Origin: Lachnospiraceae bacterium
GTDB taxonomy: Bacteria; Bacillota; Clostridia; Lachnospirales; Lachnospiraceae
Assembly (NCBI GenBank): GCA_014804655.1
Contig: JAAUZK010000028.1
Location: forward strand, 1 to 52,908
DNA length: 52,908 nucleotides
Direction of reading: 5' to 3'
In this document: positions 31,558 through 40,508 of the stretch, in pieces
Layout: each line of letters opens with the position of its first letter
How positions within the stretch are numbered: position 1 is the first letter of the stretch
The notes under the pieces: generated by a model
The model's database searches: none
What the model was told of the DNA's origin: nothing
What the model saw: the letters and a program-made list of their open reading frames with translations, nothing else
Made by a program: the position numbers and the translations under genes

Positions 31558-33051
31558 ATGGGAAAACCGACTGGTTTTTTGGATTATGAGCGTAGGGTTT
31601 CTAAGGATGTGAGTCCGAAACAGCGTATTAAGAATTTTAATGAATTTCATGAGCATTTGAGTATGGAGGAGCAGCAGATGCAGGGAGCGCGGTGTATGGA
31701 CTGCGGGGTGCCGTTCTGTCAGTCAGGAATGACGCTTTGCGGAATGACTTCGGGATGTCCGCTGCACAATCTGGTGCCGGAGTGGAATGATCTGGTGTAT
31801 ACGGGGAACTGGGAGCAGGCGTATCTGCGCCTGCACAAGACGAACAATTTTCCGGAATTTACATCCAGAGTGTGTCCGGCGTTGTGTGAGGCGGCGTGTA
31901 CCTGCGGGCTGAATGATGATCCTGTTTCCACGAAGGAGAACGAGTACGCTATTATTGAGAATGCCTATGAGAAAGGTTATGCGGCGCCGCAGCCGCCCAA
32001 GGTGAGGACGGGCAAGACGGTAGCGGTAGTGGGCAGCGGGCCTTCGGGACTTGCCGTGGCGGATCAGCTTAATAAGAGAGGACACTCGGTGACTGTATTT
32101 GAGCGTTCGGACAGGATAGGCGGATTATTAATGTACGGTATTCCGAATATGAAGCTGGAGAAGCATATCATTGACCGGAAGATCAAGGTGATGGAAGCGG
32201 AAGGGGTCACTTTTGTGACTGGAACGGATGTCGGTAAGGACATGAAGGCGGAGAAACTTCTGAAAGAATATGACCGTGTCGTGCTCTGTTGCGGTTCTTC
32301 CCAGCCGAGGGACATTACTGCACTTGGCAGGGATGCCAAGGGGATTTACTTTGCGGTGGATTTTTTGACCAGAAATACGAAGAGTCTGCTGGATTCTGAT
32401 TTTCAGGATAAACAGTATGTGGACACCAAGGGCAAGGACGTGGTGATTATCGGCGGCGGCGACACCGGCAATGACTGTGTGGGTACGGCGATCCGACATG
32501 GTGCGAAATCCGTCACGCAGATCGAGATGATGCCCAAGGCTCCTGACAAGCGTGCCGACAATAACCCGTGGCCGCAGTGGCCAAAGGTATGCAAGACCGA
32601 CTACGGTCAGGAGGAGGCCATCGCAGTCTTCGGGCATGATCCGCGTATTTATGAGTCTACGGTCAAGGAGTTTATTAAGGATAAAAGCGGCAATCTGAAG
32701 GCTGTTAAGATTGTCTCACTGACATGGGAAAAAGATGAGAAGACCGGACGCATGAACATGAAAGAGGTGGCGGGCAGCGAGAAGGTGCTGGATGCGCAGA
32801 TCGTGCTGATTGCGGCAGGATTTCTGGGAAGCCAGAAATATGTCACTGATGCTTTCAAGGTGGAACTGGACGGCAGGACGAATGTGAAGACAGACAGCGG
32901 AATGTTTGCCACCAGCGTGGACAAAGTGTTTACCGCGGGCGATATGCATACCGGGCAGTCTCTTGTGGTCAAGGCGATCCGTCAGGGACGGGAGTGCGCG
33001 AGAGAAGTGGACGAGAGCCTGATGGGATATACGAATATGTATATGCAGTAA
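31558..33051 (+). CDS. gltD: Glutamate synthase small subunit (497 aa)
   Basis: NADPH- or ferredoxin-linked electron supply for GltB. N-terminal Cys clusters for two 4Fe-4S centres are seen: CMDCGVPFC, CGMTSGCPLHN, and CPALCEAACTCGL. FAD binding follows at VAVVGSGPSGLAVADQL, and a second dinucleotide fold (VIIGGGDTGNDC) lies near residue 297. The C-terminal FAD Asp region is VFTAGDMHTGQSLVVKAIRQGRECA. AAGGAGGAG precedes the ATG. It is probably expressed with gltB in spite of the repeat gap. Confidence 0.97.
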   Translation: MGKPTGFLDYERRVSKDVSPKQRIKNFNEFHEHLSMEEQQMQGARCMDCGVPFCQSGMTLCGMTSGCPLHNLVPEWNDLVYTGNWEQAYLRLHKTNNFPEFTSRVCPALCEAACTCGLNDDPVSTKENEYAIIENAYEKGYAAPQPPKVRTGKTVAVVGSGPSGLAVADQLNKRGHSVTVFERSDRIGGLLMYGIPNMKLEKHIIDRKIKVMEAEGVTFVTGTDVGKDMKAEKLLKEYDRVVLCCGSSQPRDITALGRDAKGIYFAVDFLTRNTKSLLDSDFQDKQYVDTKGKDVVIIGGGDTGNDCVGTAIRHGAKSVTQIEMMPKAPDKRADNNPWPQWPKVCKTDYGQEEAIAVFGHDPRIYESTVKEFIKDKSGNLKAVKIVSLTWEKDEKTGRMNMKEVAGSEKVLDAQIVLIAAGFLGSQKYVTDAFKVELDGRTNVKTDSGMFATSVDKVFTAGDMHTGQSLVVKAIRQGRECAREVDESLMGYTNMYMQ

Positions 33052-33065
33052 AAAAGGAAAAGTGA

Positions 33066-33108
33066 AAAAACCTTGCGACTGTTTCGGCAACCGCAGGGTT
33101 TTTCTTTT
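33066..33108. terminator. Bidirectional terminator between gltD and the regulator gene
   Basis: AAAAACCTTGCG pairs with CGCAGGGTTTTT with one G-T pair; A and T runs on both sides serve both strands. Confidence 0.8.
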
Positions 33109-33156
33109 TCACGAGTACAAAGCCTAAGTGGATGGTGATAAAAAGGGATAGACCGT

Positions 33157-34260
33157 CTACAGGGCATTCCTCTCTTCAGGCACCAGCTTCAGCGCCAGAT
33201 ACAGCAATACAGCGTCTTTAAAACACCGTGGATTCAGCCCGCATTTCCGGTAAATATGGTTCAGCTTATACTGCAACGTATTTTTATGTAAGAATAATCG
33301 CCTTCCGGTATTGGCCAGAGACATATTTTCATCAAAATACGCCTGCACAAGCCGAAGATCATCTTCTGACAGGGACGAAATGGTTTTTGACAGAAACTCT
33401 TCTTTTTCTGTCTCATTCAATCCGGAGAAAATGATTTCCAACGTCAGGTCATCAAATAAAAGAAAACCTTCCGTATTGGCAGAAATATGTTTTAATGTTG
33501 TGAGCGCCGAGGCGTGGGAATCTGCCAGCTGGTATATGGAGCAGGATTTCCCTACGGCAATTTTCAGCACATTGTTATGCTCTACAGCAAACCGGTTCAG
33601 CATATAAGCGTTCTTCTCAAACATTTCCACGTCTATAACAGCCAGATATTCATTTGGATAGTAAAAGGTGTAAAGGCTGAGTGAGAGCATTTGGAATATG
33701 TGATTGATTTTCTGTTCCAGCAGTGACTGATTTACCGTCTGGTTCTGAGTGTCTGCTTTGATCAGTATCAATCTTTTACTTGTCTTAGAGTCTATATGGA
33801 GTTCTTGCAGGCAGGAATGGAGATAATTCATATTGATGTTGGTTTTCCGGATGAGCGAATCGATTACAAAATGTTTTTTATCGGCTTGATTCCGACTTGT
33901 CATGCCAAGTTCCCGTTCCCGAATCAGTAAGTTTGTTATACGTTCCGAGAGATGGGCATACTTTCTGACAAGATCGGGTTCCCCTGAGATGCCGATCACG
34001 GCTAATAATTCGTGATTGTGATAGACCGGCAGGTTAATTCCTTTCTTAGTTCCGTCAAAGCTGTCGTCGGAGCAGACTTCTATCGTAGTTCCCGTCAGAG
34101 CCGCCTTATGTCCGATTTCGTGGAAATCCCCGATCCTTTTCGGATTCGTGCTGGCAAAAATAATGCCGGATTTATTAATAAAATTAATATCCTGTCCGCA
34201 GACATCTTTTACAGTATTCACTACTTGAAAAGCAAGAGATTCATCGATTGTTCGTATCAT
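33157..34260 (-). CDS. CdaR-type sugar-diacid/glycerate regulator (367 aa)
   Basis: Transcription activator of glycerate or sugar-diacid use. The N-terminal diacid recognition domain (residues 1-130, with GTTIEVCSDDSFDGTKKGIN and LAVIGISG) senses the ligand. The C-terminal HTH of the PucR/CdaR group contains NTGRRLFLHKNTLQYKLNHI and RKCGLNPRCFKDAVLLYLAL. It is divergent from glycerate kinase and GntP, the usual target pair of CdaR, with two matching operator-like sites between. Confidence 0.9.
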   Translation of the reverse strand: MIRTIDESLAFQVVNTVKDVCGQDINFINKSGIIFASTNPKRIGDFHEIGHKAALTGTTIEVCSDDSFDGTKKGINLPVYHNHELLAVIGISGEPDLVRKYAHLSERITNLLIRERELGMTSRNQADKKHFVIDSLIRKTNINMNYLHSCLQELHIDSKTSKRLILIKADTQNQTVNQSLLEQKINHIFQMLSLSLYTFYYPNEYLAVIDVEMFEKNAYMLNRFAVEHNNVLKIAVGKSCSIYQLADSHASALTTLKHISANTEGFLLFDDLTLEIIFSGLNETEKEEFLSKTISSLSEDDLRLVQAYFDENMSLANTGRRLFLHKNTLQYKLNHIYRKCGLNPRCFKDAVLLYLALKLVPEERNAL

Positions 34261-34460
34261 ATTTATCCCCTTGAAAATCAGTCGGAATTACATTTGACTC
34301 GTGTGTTATGCATATGCAAAGCAATGTCATACCATACCATACAATGTCTTACAGATTGCCAGCAGCAAACTAAGAACATGTATAAGTTCAATTCTTTTTG
34401 GGGTCCAAAGTCATCGATAAACACAGTTATTGACAACCCCCTTTTTATTTTATCAGAATA

Positions 34461-34474
34461 TGTCCTATAGAACA
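34461..34474. promoter_or_regulatory. Operator half-site pair, copy 1
   Basis: TGTCCTATAGAACA, a near-palindrome (TGT-N-CTATAG-N-ACA). It is in the gap between the divergent regulator and the kinase. Confidence 0.6.
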
Positions 34475-34501
34475 ATATTTTGGTGAAAATCAAAATGAAA
34501 T

Positions 34502-34515
34502 TGTCTTATAGAACA
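34502..34515. promoter_or_regulatory. Operator half-site pair, copy 2
   Basis: TGTCTTATAGAACA, the second copy, 41 bp from the first (about four helical turns). It stands just upstream of a TATACT -10 box near 34540 that has a poor -35, as expected for an activator-dependent promoter. A perfect CCCGTAA/TTACGGG hairpin lies in the leader at 34565-34583. Confidence 0.6.
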
Positions 34516-34692
34516 TATATTTCGGACATAAATTATTATATACTATACTCAACAAGGCAATACCCGTAAGCAGGTTACGGGATATCGACCCTCGCAGCAG
34601 GCTCCAAAATAAATAAGGGATGTTTTAGCATTTCAATAAGCGTATCTGTCGGCTCGCTGCATGGGAATATAAAAAGAATGGGGGAAAACATA

Positions 34693-35838
34693 ATGAAGGC
34701 AGTAATCGCAATTGATTCGTTGAAAGGCAGTCTAAGCTCCATGGAAGCAGGGCAGGCGATTGCAGAGGGAATCCGCAGGGCAGATCCACAGGCGGAAGTG
34801 GTCATAAGACCGCTGGCGGACGGCGGAGAAGGAACTGTGGACGCGCTTGTATGCGGGATGAACGGTAAGATGCACGAAGTTCAGGTAACAGGACCGCTGG
34901 GAACACCGGTAAACTGTGGGTATGGAATCATTGAAGATACGAAAACGGCTGTAATTGAAATGTCCGGCGCGGCGGGAATTACTTTAGTCCCGGAGGAAAA
35001 ACGGAATCCGCTGCATACAACGACTTATGGGGTCGGTGAGGTGATCAAAGATGCGATTGCAAAGGGGTGCCGCCGCTTTATCATCGGTATTGGCGGCAGC
35101 GCTACTAATGACGGCGGCGTGGGGATGCTGCAGGCATTAGGGTTTGGATTTCTGGACAAAGAAGGAAATCAGGTGCCGTTTGGGGCGAAAGGGCTGGAGC
35201 AGCTTGACAAAATCACAGATACATATGTAATTCCAGAATTGGCGGAATGTGAATTTCGGGTGGCATGTGATGTGACTAATGTTCTTTGCGGAGAGACAGG
35301 GTGCAGTGCGGTATACGGTCCACAAAAAGGTGCGACGCCATCTATGATCATGCAGATGGACAAATGGCTGGCTTATTATGCGTCCTTGGCCAGAGAGAAG
35401 TACCCGAAGGCAGCGCCCAAGCAGGCGGGAACCGGTGCGGCAGGAGGAATGGGATTTGCGTTCCTCACATTTACCAATGCAGTGCTGGAATCCGGCATTA
35501 AAATTATTCTGGAAGAGACAAGGCTTGAACAGTACATGGAAGGTGCTGATATCGTCGTGACAGGCGAGGGACGACTGGATGGACAGACAGCTATGGGCAA
35601 GGCTCCCGTAGGCGTAGCAAGACTTGCAGGGAAACATCAGATTCCGGTCATTGCATTTGCGGGAAGTGTTACAAAAGAGGCGACGGAATGTAATAAAAAC
35701 GGAATTGACGCGTTTTTCCCCATTTTACGAAGTATTGTCACACTGGATGAGGCGATGAAACCGGAGAATGCGAAGGCAAATCTTTCGGATACGGCGGAGC
35801 AGGTCTTCCGGCTGATAAATATCCGGACGAAGAAATGA
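34693..35838 (+). CDS. Glycerate kinase (381 aa)
   Basis: ATP-dependent phosphorylation of D-glycerate to 2-phosphoglycerate (GarK/GlxK family). Signatures: MKAVIAIDSLKGSLSS start, PLADGGEGTVDAL, FIIGIGGSATNDGGVGMLQALG, GTGAAGGMGFAF and VVTGEGRLDGQT. The start chosen lies after GGGGG; an upstream ATG gives 5 more residues. It precedes the GntP permease by 16 bases and faces a CdaR-type regulator. Confidence 0.96.
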   Translation: MKAVIAIDSLKGSLSSMEAGQAIAEGIRRADPQAEVVIRPLADGGEGTVDALVCGMNGKMHEVQVTGPLGTPVNCGYGIIEDTKTAVIEMSGAAGITLVPEEKRNPLHTTTYGVGEVIKDAIAKGCRRFIIGIGGSATNDGGVGMLQALGFGFLDKEGNQVPFGAKGLEQLDKITDTYVIPELAECEFRVACDVTNVLCGETGCSAVYGPQKGATPSMIMQMDKWLAYYASLAREKYPKAAPKQAGTGAAGGMGFAFLTFTNAVLESGIKIILEETRLEQYMEGADIVVTGEGRLDGQTAMGKAPVGVARLAGKHQIPVIAFAGSVTKEATECNKNGIDAFFPILRSIVTLDEAMKPENAKANLSDTAEQVFRLINIRTKK

Positions 35839-35854
35839 AAGGAGAAGGTGAGCG

Positions 35855-37111
35855 ATGAATTATGATTTTACAACAATCGGTGCGTTATGCGGAATGGCTG
35901 TGGCTATTTTCCTGATTATCAAAAAAGTGCAGCCTGCTTACAGCTTGATTTTAGGCGCCTTGGTCGGCGGTATCATCGGAAGCGGTAATCTTGTGCTGAC
36001 GGTAGATACCATGGTCAGCGGTTCACAGAGCATGATTTCCTCTGTCTTGAGGATTATGACTTCCGGCATTCTGGCGGGGACGCTGATTAAGACCGGTGCG
36101 GCGGAAAAAATTGCTGAAGTGATCGTGCAGAAACTCGGAGAAAAGCGTGCGATTATAGCGGTTGCTCTTGCGACCATGATTATTTGTGCGGGCGGCGTTT
36201 TTATCGATATTTCTGTTATCACGGTTGCGCCCATTGCCCTGGCGATCGGGAAAAAGGCAGGGTACAATAAGCCTTCTCTGCTGTTGGCAATGATCGGCGG
36301 TGGCAAGGCGGGGAATATTATTTCTCCGAATCCAAATACGATTGCTGTTTCAGAGGCATTTGGGGTAGATTTGACTTCTTTGATGCTGGCAAATGTGATT
36401 CCTGCGGTATTCGCACTTGTCGTAGCCATTCTTCTTGCTACAGTATTATCAAAAAAGCAGGGAGCCTTGGTTGGCGAGCAGGATCTGGAGAACAGGGATA
36501 ATAAAGAACTTCCTTCTTTTATACAGGCAATAGCCGGACCTCTGGTAGTGGTTCTGCTTCTCTCCCTGCGCCCGTTATTTTCAATCGTGATCGATCCTTT
36601 GATCGCACTTCCGCTGGGCGGATTTGTCTGTGCCCTTGCCTGTAAAAACATACATAAATTTAAGGAGTATGCGGAATTTGGACTTGGTAAAGTGACAGGC
36701 GTTTCCATTTTGTTGATTGGAACCGGAACGATTGCAGGAATCATCAAGGCATCGGCATTGCAGTATGATGTGATCTCTTTGCTGGAAGTGATGAATATGC
36801 CGGCGTTTATTCTGGCTCCGATCGCGGGAATCTTGATGGCGGGTGCGACAGCGTCTACTACGGCGGGTGCAACCATTGGTGCACAGACATTTGCGGGTAC
36901 ACTGTTAGAAGCCGGAATACCAGCGTTGTCGGCAGGTGCGATGATTCATGCAGGCGCAACTGTGATTGACTCTCTTCCGCATGGTTCGTTTTTCCATGCG
37001 ACCGGCGGGGCGGCAGGAATGAGTATAAAGGAAAGAATGAAATTGATTCCCTACGAGGCATGTGTGGGATTGACTAGTACGGTCGTTTCAATTATTGTGT
37101 ATTTGGTGTAG
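35855..37111 (+). CDS. GntP-family permease, probable glycerate or gluconate uptake (418 aa)
   Basis: About 12 membrane spans with the GntP style pattern (LILGALVGGIIGSGN, SGILAGTLIKTGAA, LLAMIGGGKAGNIISPNPNTI, ASTTAGATIGAQTFAGTLL, IDSLPHGSFFHATGGAAGMSI). GGAGAAGG precedes the ATG. With glycerate kinase it forms an uptake and activation unit for glycerate or a close acid. Confidence 0.93.
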   Translation: MNYDFTTIGALCGMAVAIFLIIKKVQPAYSLILGALVGGIIGSGNLVLTVDTMVSGSQSMISSVLRIMTSGILAGTLIKTGAAEKIAEVIVQKLGEKRAIIAVALATMIICAGGVFIDISVITVAPIALAIGKKAGYNKPSLLLAMIGGGKAGNIISPNPNTIAVSEAFGVDLTSLMLANVIPAVFALVVAILLATVLSKKQGALVGEQDLENRDNKELPSFIQAIAGPLVVVLLLSLRPLFSIVIDPLIALPLGGFVCALACKNIHKFKEYAEFGLGKVTGVSILLIGTGTIAGIIKASALQYDVISLLEVMNMPAFILAPIAGILMAGATASTTAGATIGAQTFAGTLLEAGIPALSAGAMIHAGATVIDSLPHGSFFHATGGAAGMSIKERMKLIPYEACVGLTSTVVSIIVYLV

Positions 37112-37147
37112 GAATAGGGTGCTTTTCACACGTTGTCTAAACCGGCC

Positions 37148-37299
37148 GCTCAGAGGGGAGTTAATATCTACGGAGCCGCGCTTTCGCTCCGTAAAAAGCG
37201 TAGCAGACGCTAAACTCGTGAGTTGCGGGGCAACTCATAACCTCGTTAAGCGCTGACGCTTTTTAAGGGGCTCCTTAAGATATTAACTCCCCTCTGAGC
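37148..37299. repeat. Dispersed nested-palindrome element, copy 2
   Basis: 152 bp. Outer arms GAGGGGAGTTAATATCT / AGATATTAACTCCCCTC pair perfectly. An AAAAAGCG/CGCTTTTT pair and an inner CTCGTGAGTTGC / GCAACTCATAACCTCG part follow. It shares most of its length with copies at 16120 and 50852. Confidence 0.88.
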
Positions 37300-37459
37300 T
37301 TAGGCTGTGGCGTGGATGTGAAAAGTAATAAAATGGTGTGGAAAATAAATTTTTTCATATATGGGATTTGTATCTGCGCATGTTTGAATAAAATTGTTTA
37401 TGCGATATTTAAACAGAGTTGGAAGAGAAGCATGAGCAGAAATCAGATATAATATGAAA

Positions 37460-37498
37460 GAGACAGAGAGTTGACCTGGTTAGTCAAAACTCTGTCTC
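37460..37498. terminator. Inverted repeat upstream of the PAS gene
   Basis: GAGACAGAGAGTTGAC and GTCAAAACTCTGTCTC match at 14 of 16 positions, followed by TTTGC. It may be a terminator or operator, since the PAS gene promoter begins 2 bases later. Confidence 0.5.
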
Positions 37499-37499
37499 T

Positions 37500-37528
37500 T
37501 TGCATATTGCTTAGATCTATGGTAAGAT
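37500..37528 (+). promoter_or_regulatory. Promoter of the PAS gene
   Basis: TTGCAT and TAAGAT with a 17-base spacer, 33 bases upstream of the ATG. Confidence 0.55.
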
Positions 37529-37561
37529 ATGTCTCGGAAAAATAGAAAAGGAGACAGTTTC

Positions 37562-37948
37562 ATGGAGAACGTTATGAATTTATCACCATACTTTAAGAGC
37601 ATTGTAGATCAGGACAGATGTGCGGTGGTGATCTGCAATCTGGAACATGATATTATCTATATGAATCCCGCGGCGGTAGAGCGGTATGCGAAGCGCGGCG
37701 GTGCGGCACTGGTGGGACAGAGCCTTTTAGACTGCCATAATGCGCAGTCCAATGAAATGATCAAAAAGGTCGTGGCATGGTTCGGGGAGAGCGCAGATCA
37801 TAATATTATCTATACATATCGTAATGAGAAAGAAAATAAGGATGTCTACATGGTCGCACTCCGCGACGAGACGAAGACTCTGATCGGGTACTATGAGAAG
37901 CATGAGTATCGGGATTTGGAGCAGAGTGAATTGTATCGGTTTGAATGA
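37562..37948 (+). CDS. Stand-alone PAS-domain protein (128 aa)
   Basis: The only domain is PAS-like: CAVVICNLEHDIIYMNPAAV, LVGQSLLDCHN and YMVALRDETKTLIGYYEKHE. It matches the fold of PAS domains that hold a small ligand or sense redox, of a type seen as a single-domain protein in Clostridia. No output domain is present, so it may bind another protein. The start has AAAGGAGA; it is a monocistronic gene. Confidence 0.8.
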   Translation: MENVMNLSPYFKSIVDQDRCAVVICNLEHDIIYMNPAAVERYAKRGGAALVGQSLLDCHNAQSNEMIKKVVAWFGESADHNIIYTYRNEKENKDVYMVALRDETKTLIGYYEKHEYRDLEQSELYRFE

Positions 37949-37973
37949 GCCGTAGAGATTTTCTCTCTACAGC

Positions 37974-38834
37974 TCAGTAACCTGCCCAATCATACTCGAC
38001 CAACTTTAAAGTATATGATTCGCCGGGGATAACATCGTAAATCACGGTGGAATCATTTTTGAACTTATCCCCCTGACTAAGCGAATTAAGATAAATATGA
38101 TTCGTATTTACCATATAGCCCTCGCTGTCATATAATTTGTAGCTGATGATATCGTAACCGGAATTGCCGGTTCCGTATGTTTTTTCGCCGGAAATTATAA
38201 TTTTTAATTGAGGCAGGTAATCTTTTTCAAATATATAAGACACGTCGTTTATCTGTATGATCGATTCCGTAATTCCGTCAAATCCCTTAACTTTTAAATC
38301 AAGCGGAAATGAATCGAGAGTCATTTGAACATCTGCAATCGGAAGGCAGTACAATGCACTGCAGCTGACCTCGCCAAAATCGACAAGATCAGCTTTATAA
38401 ATTGTCATAAACACTGTTCCGTTTGTAGATGTTCCGGAAGTAATTTCCGATGCGGGAATCCTGACATTTGCAAGATATCGTTCTCCGGCGGCTTGACTTG
38501 TATAATAACTGAAATTATTTTTTGAAACGGATTTCGTTCCTTTATAAACTTCCTCATCGTTATCATTTACTATTCGGATGTCAATATCAACATCACCGGA
38601 TATATACTCATCATCTTTATCGAGCAAGCCAAAGAACACACTATAGTCATTTGTCCCCTCGTTATACTGGAAAGACCAGTTGGTCAATGTCTCAATATCA
38701 GTGCCTGCAAAGGGAATGGGAGTAGGTATTAGTGTCGTTCCGTCATTATCCGTAAGTTCAAAGGGGATAAGCCTTGAACACCCACACAATGAAAAAATTA
38801 ACAGAAACCATACTGTAAGCAGGTATTTTTTCAT
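37974..38834 (-). CDS. Lipoprotein of unknown function (286 aa)
   Basis: Signal MKKYLLTVWFLLIFSLCGCS has a lipobox-like LCGC with the final Cys as the likely lipid anchor. The mature part is beta-rich with aromatic and Asp-rich strands; no family is recognised. It begins in the last codon of the HTH-Ank gene (4-base overlap), so the two are co-expressed. It is convergent with the PAS gene. Confidence 0.8.
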   Translation of the reverse strand: MKKYLLTVWFLLIFSLCGCSRLIPFELTDNDGTTLIPTPIPFAGTDIETLTNWSFQYNEGTNDYSVFFGLLDKDDEYISGDVDIDIRIVNDNDEEVYKGTKSVSKNNFSYYTSQAAGERYLANVRIPASEITSGTSTNGTVFMTIYKADLVDFGEVSCSALYCLPIADVQMTLDSFPLDLKVKGFDGITESIIQINDVSYIFEKDYLPQLKIIISGEKTYGTGNSGYDIISYKLYDSEGYMVNTNHIYLNSLSQGDKFKNDSTVIYDVIPGESYTLKLVEYDWAGY

Positions 38835-40063
38835 GTCACTCCCTCCGTTTTAATACTGCGGATTCTATTGTAGGATCTGTTTAGCCTTTCAATAAGTCTG
38901 TTTACTTGATCGTCTTTGGATTCCTTTGTTACATTGGCGATATTCGTGATAATACCGGTAACAGCAAAGCAGTCACGAAAACTGACAATGTTTCCATCTT
39001 CAAAAAAATCAAATTCACGCTTCCAGCCATTGTTGTAATAACAACCACTATTAATAGATTGTTTTATTAACGAACTTAGACTTTCCAATGTTGTTTCATT
39101 ATGGGCTATGGCTTTTTCCAATGCTGTTTCCAGAAAGGTGCTGTTATTTTCGATAAGCATGTTAAGTAGCTGGGAAATATACGGAAACACAAACGTATGC
39201 CTGCGTTTGCTGCCGTCCTTGTACTGGATCTGATCCCGAATCTCAAACGGGTCAGTAAAGTAATCCAACACTTTATCGCTGGATTTCGCAATATGACTTA
39301 CCATAGCTTTGTCATAATGAACATTGAAATCAGGATGCGCACAGCTCAGATAATGTGCTTTATAATACAATTCAGGAATCTCTCTGGCTCTCAGTTTTTC
39401 CAACATTTTTAAATCGTTGTGATCTGCTGCAAGGGAAATTATGTACATCCTTAACTGATCTTCTGTTGCAAGTTTGAATTGCAAATCGTTCATTTCAGGC
39501 TGGCGTATAAAAACACCATCAGAGCTTTCTTCAAATTTAATACGCTGGATACTGGTTCCGGCACCGAAGGTCATGTAATAGTCCTTATCTTTTCGACTGT
39601 CAAACCAGATATAGTTTTTGTCCATCAGAAATTTCAAAAAATCGTAATTTCTAAACTCTATGGCATACTCTAGCACCGTTTTTCCGTATTCATCGGGATT
39701 TAGAATTGGTTGCTCAGCTTTTTCGATATAGGTCATCCACACGTTTTTATTATGCGACTGTGCAACGGTATAATTCGTCAATCGGCTGTTTTTAGGATTA
39801 CCGCATTTCCCGGCACTCAGTATTTGCTCAAAGGAAACATCTAGCAGTTCGGAAAAAATTGGCAAATCATAAACCTGGATCGCTTTTGTTCCTTTTTTGA
39901 TTTGGGATAAACGGTTTGCCATATTTCGTATGGCATCTTCGGCAGGCTCTGCTTCATCCACAGTTTGGAGATATGCCGTGCAAAATTTTCTTGCCGATCC
40001 GTATTTTTCTTCTATCAGGCTTGAGACAAAAGTGCCGATTTCTTCGTTGTTAATGTTAAACAT
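38831..40063 (-). CDS. HTH plus ankyrin-like protein (410 aa)
   Basis: The N-terminal 85 residues (AEDAIRNMANRLSQIKKGTK, VYDLPIFSELLDVSFEQIL) look like a Cro/CI-type helix-turn-helix domain. After a linker (NYTVAQSHNKNVWMTYIEK) there are ankyrin-like segments such as DEYGKTVLEYAIEFRNYDFL and a C-terminal helical part. The start is at MFNINNEEIG, with GAAAGGAGC upstream; that site lies in a 17-bp stem (40071-40110), so translation or transcription is likely self-controlled. Possibly a regulator for the lipoprotein downstream. Confidence 0.7.
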   Translation of the reverse strand: MFNINNEEIGTFVSSLIEEKYGSARKFCTAYLQTVDEAEPAEDAIRNMANRLSQIKKGTKAIQVYDLPIFSELLDVSFEQILSAGKCGNPKNSRLTNYTVAQSHNKNVWMTYIEKAEQPILNPDEYGKTVLEYAIEFRNYDFLKFLMDKNYIWFDSRKDKDYYMTFGAGTSIQRIKFEESSDGVFIRQPEMNDLQFKLATEDQLRMYIISLAADHNDLKMLEKLRAREIPELYYKAHYLSCAHPDFNVHYDKAMVSHIAKSSDKVLDYFTDPFEIRDQIQYKDGSKRRHTFVFPYISQLLNMLIENNSTFLETALEKAIAHNETTLESLSSLIKQSINSGCYYNNGWKREFDFFEDGNIVSFRDCFAVTGIITNIANVTKESKDDQVNRLIERLNRSYNRIRSIKTEGVT

Positions 40064-40070
40064 ATTTTTG

Positions 40071-40110
40071 CTCCTTTCGAAAAACATAATAACATGTTTT
40101 TTGAAAGGAG
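40071..40110 (-). promoter_or_regulatory. Hairpin hiding the ribosome binding site of the HTH-Ank gene
   Basis: CTCCTTTC (40071-40078) pairs with GAAAGGAG (40103-40110). The stem continues through a G-T pair, five A-T pairs and CAT/ATG to 17 bp with a 6-base loop. On the minus strand the 3' arm is the Shine-Dalgarno sequence. It may also be a DNA operator. Confidence 0.65.
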
Positions 40111-40508
40111 CATATCACATATTTGTATACATCAAGAGAAGGTGTATCATAAATAATGGTGTAGTGTATATGCCATACGCATATACAGTATCTTGCCATT
40201 AAGATTTAAACAAATATTTTTTTATTGTGAAGTTGTAAATAAAAAGGACAGCTAAGGTTTTTATTTTTTAATTACCCTTTGCTGCCCTTTTAAAGTTGTT
40301 GTTTAACCGATAACCTAATATGATAAATAAATCTGTTCTAAAGCACTCTGTTTCCCACATCAAATCACATCATATAGCCACGCCACATTGCGCATTTCTA
40401 CGTCAAAATTCCAATAGAGATAATCTCAGGGATATGATATAGTTAGCGTAGCCGGATCGCTTTTTGGATACTTGACAGCGGATCGGGATGCGCGGAGGAA
40501 ACGTTCTT
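40111..40508. other. AT-rich gap, no gene seen
   Basis: It holds a small GTATATG/CATATAC hairpin near 40166-40185 and T/A runs, but no frame or RNA that I recognise. Confidence 0.4.

Noticed and set aside
34540..34690. The CCCGTAA/TTACGGG hairpin region as a tRNA or riboswitch
   Set aside because: No cloverleaf or known aptamer core could be drawn; only one short stem is supported.
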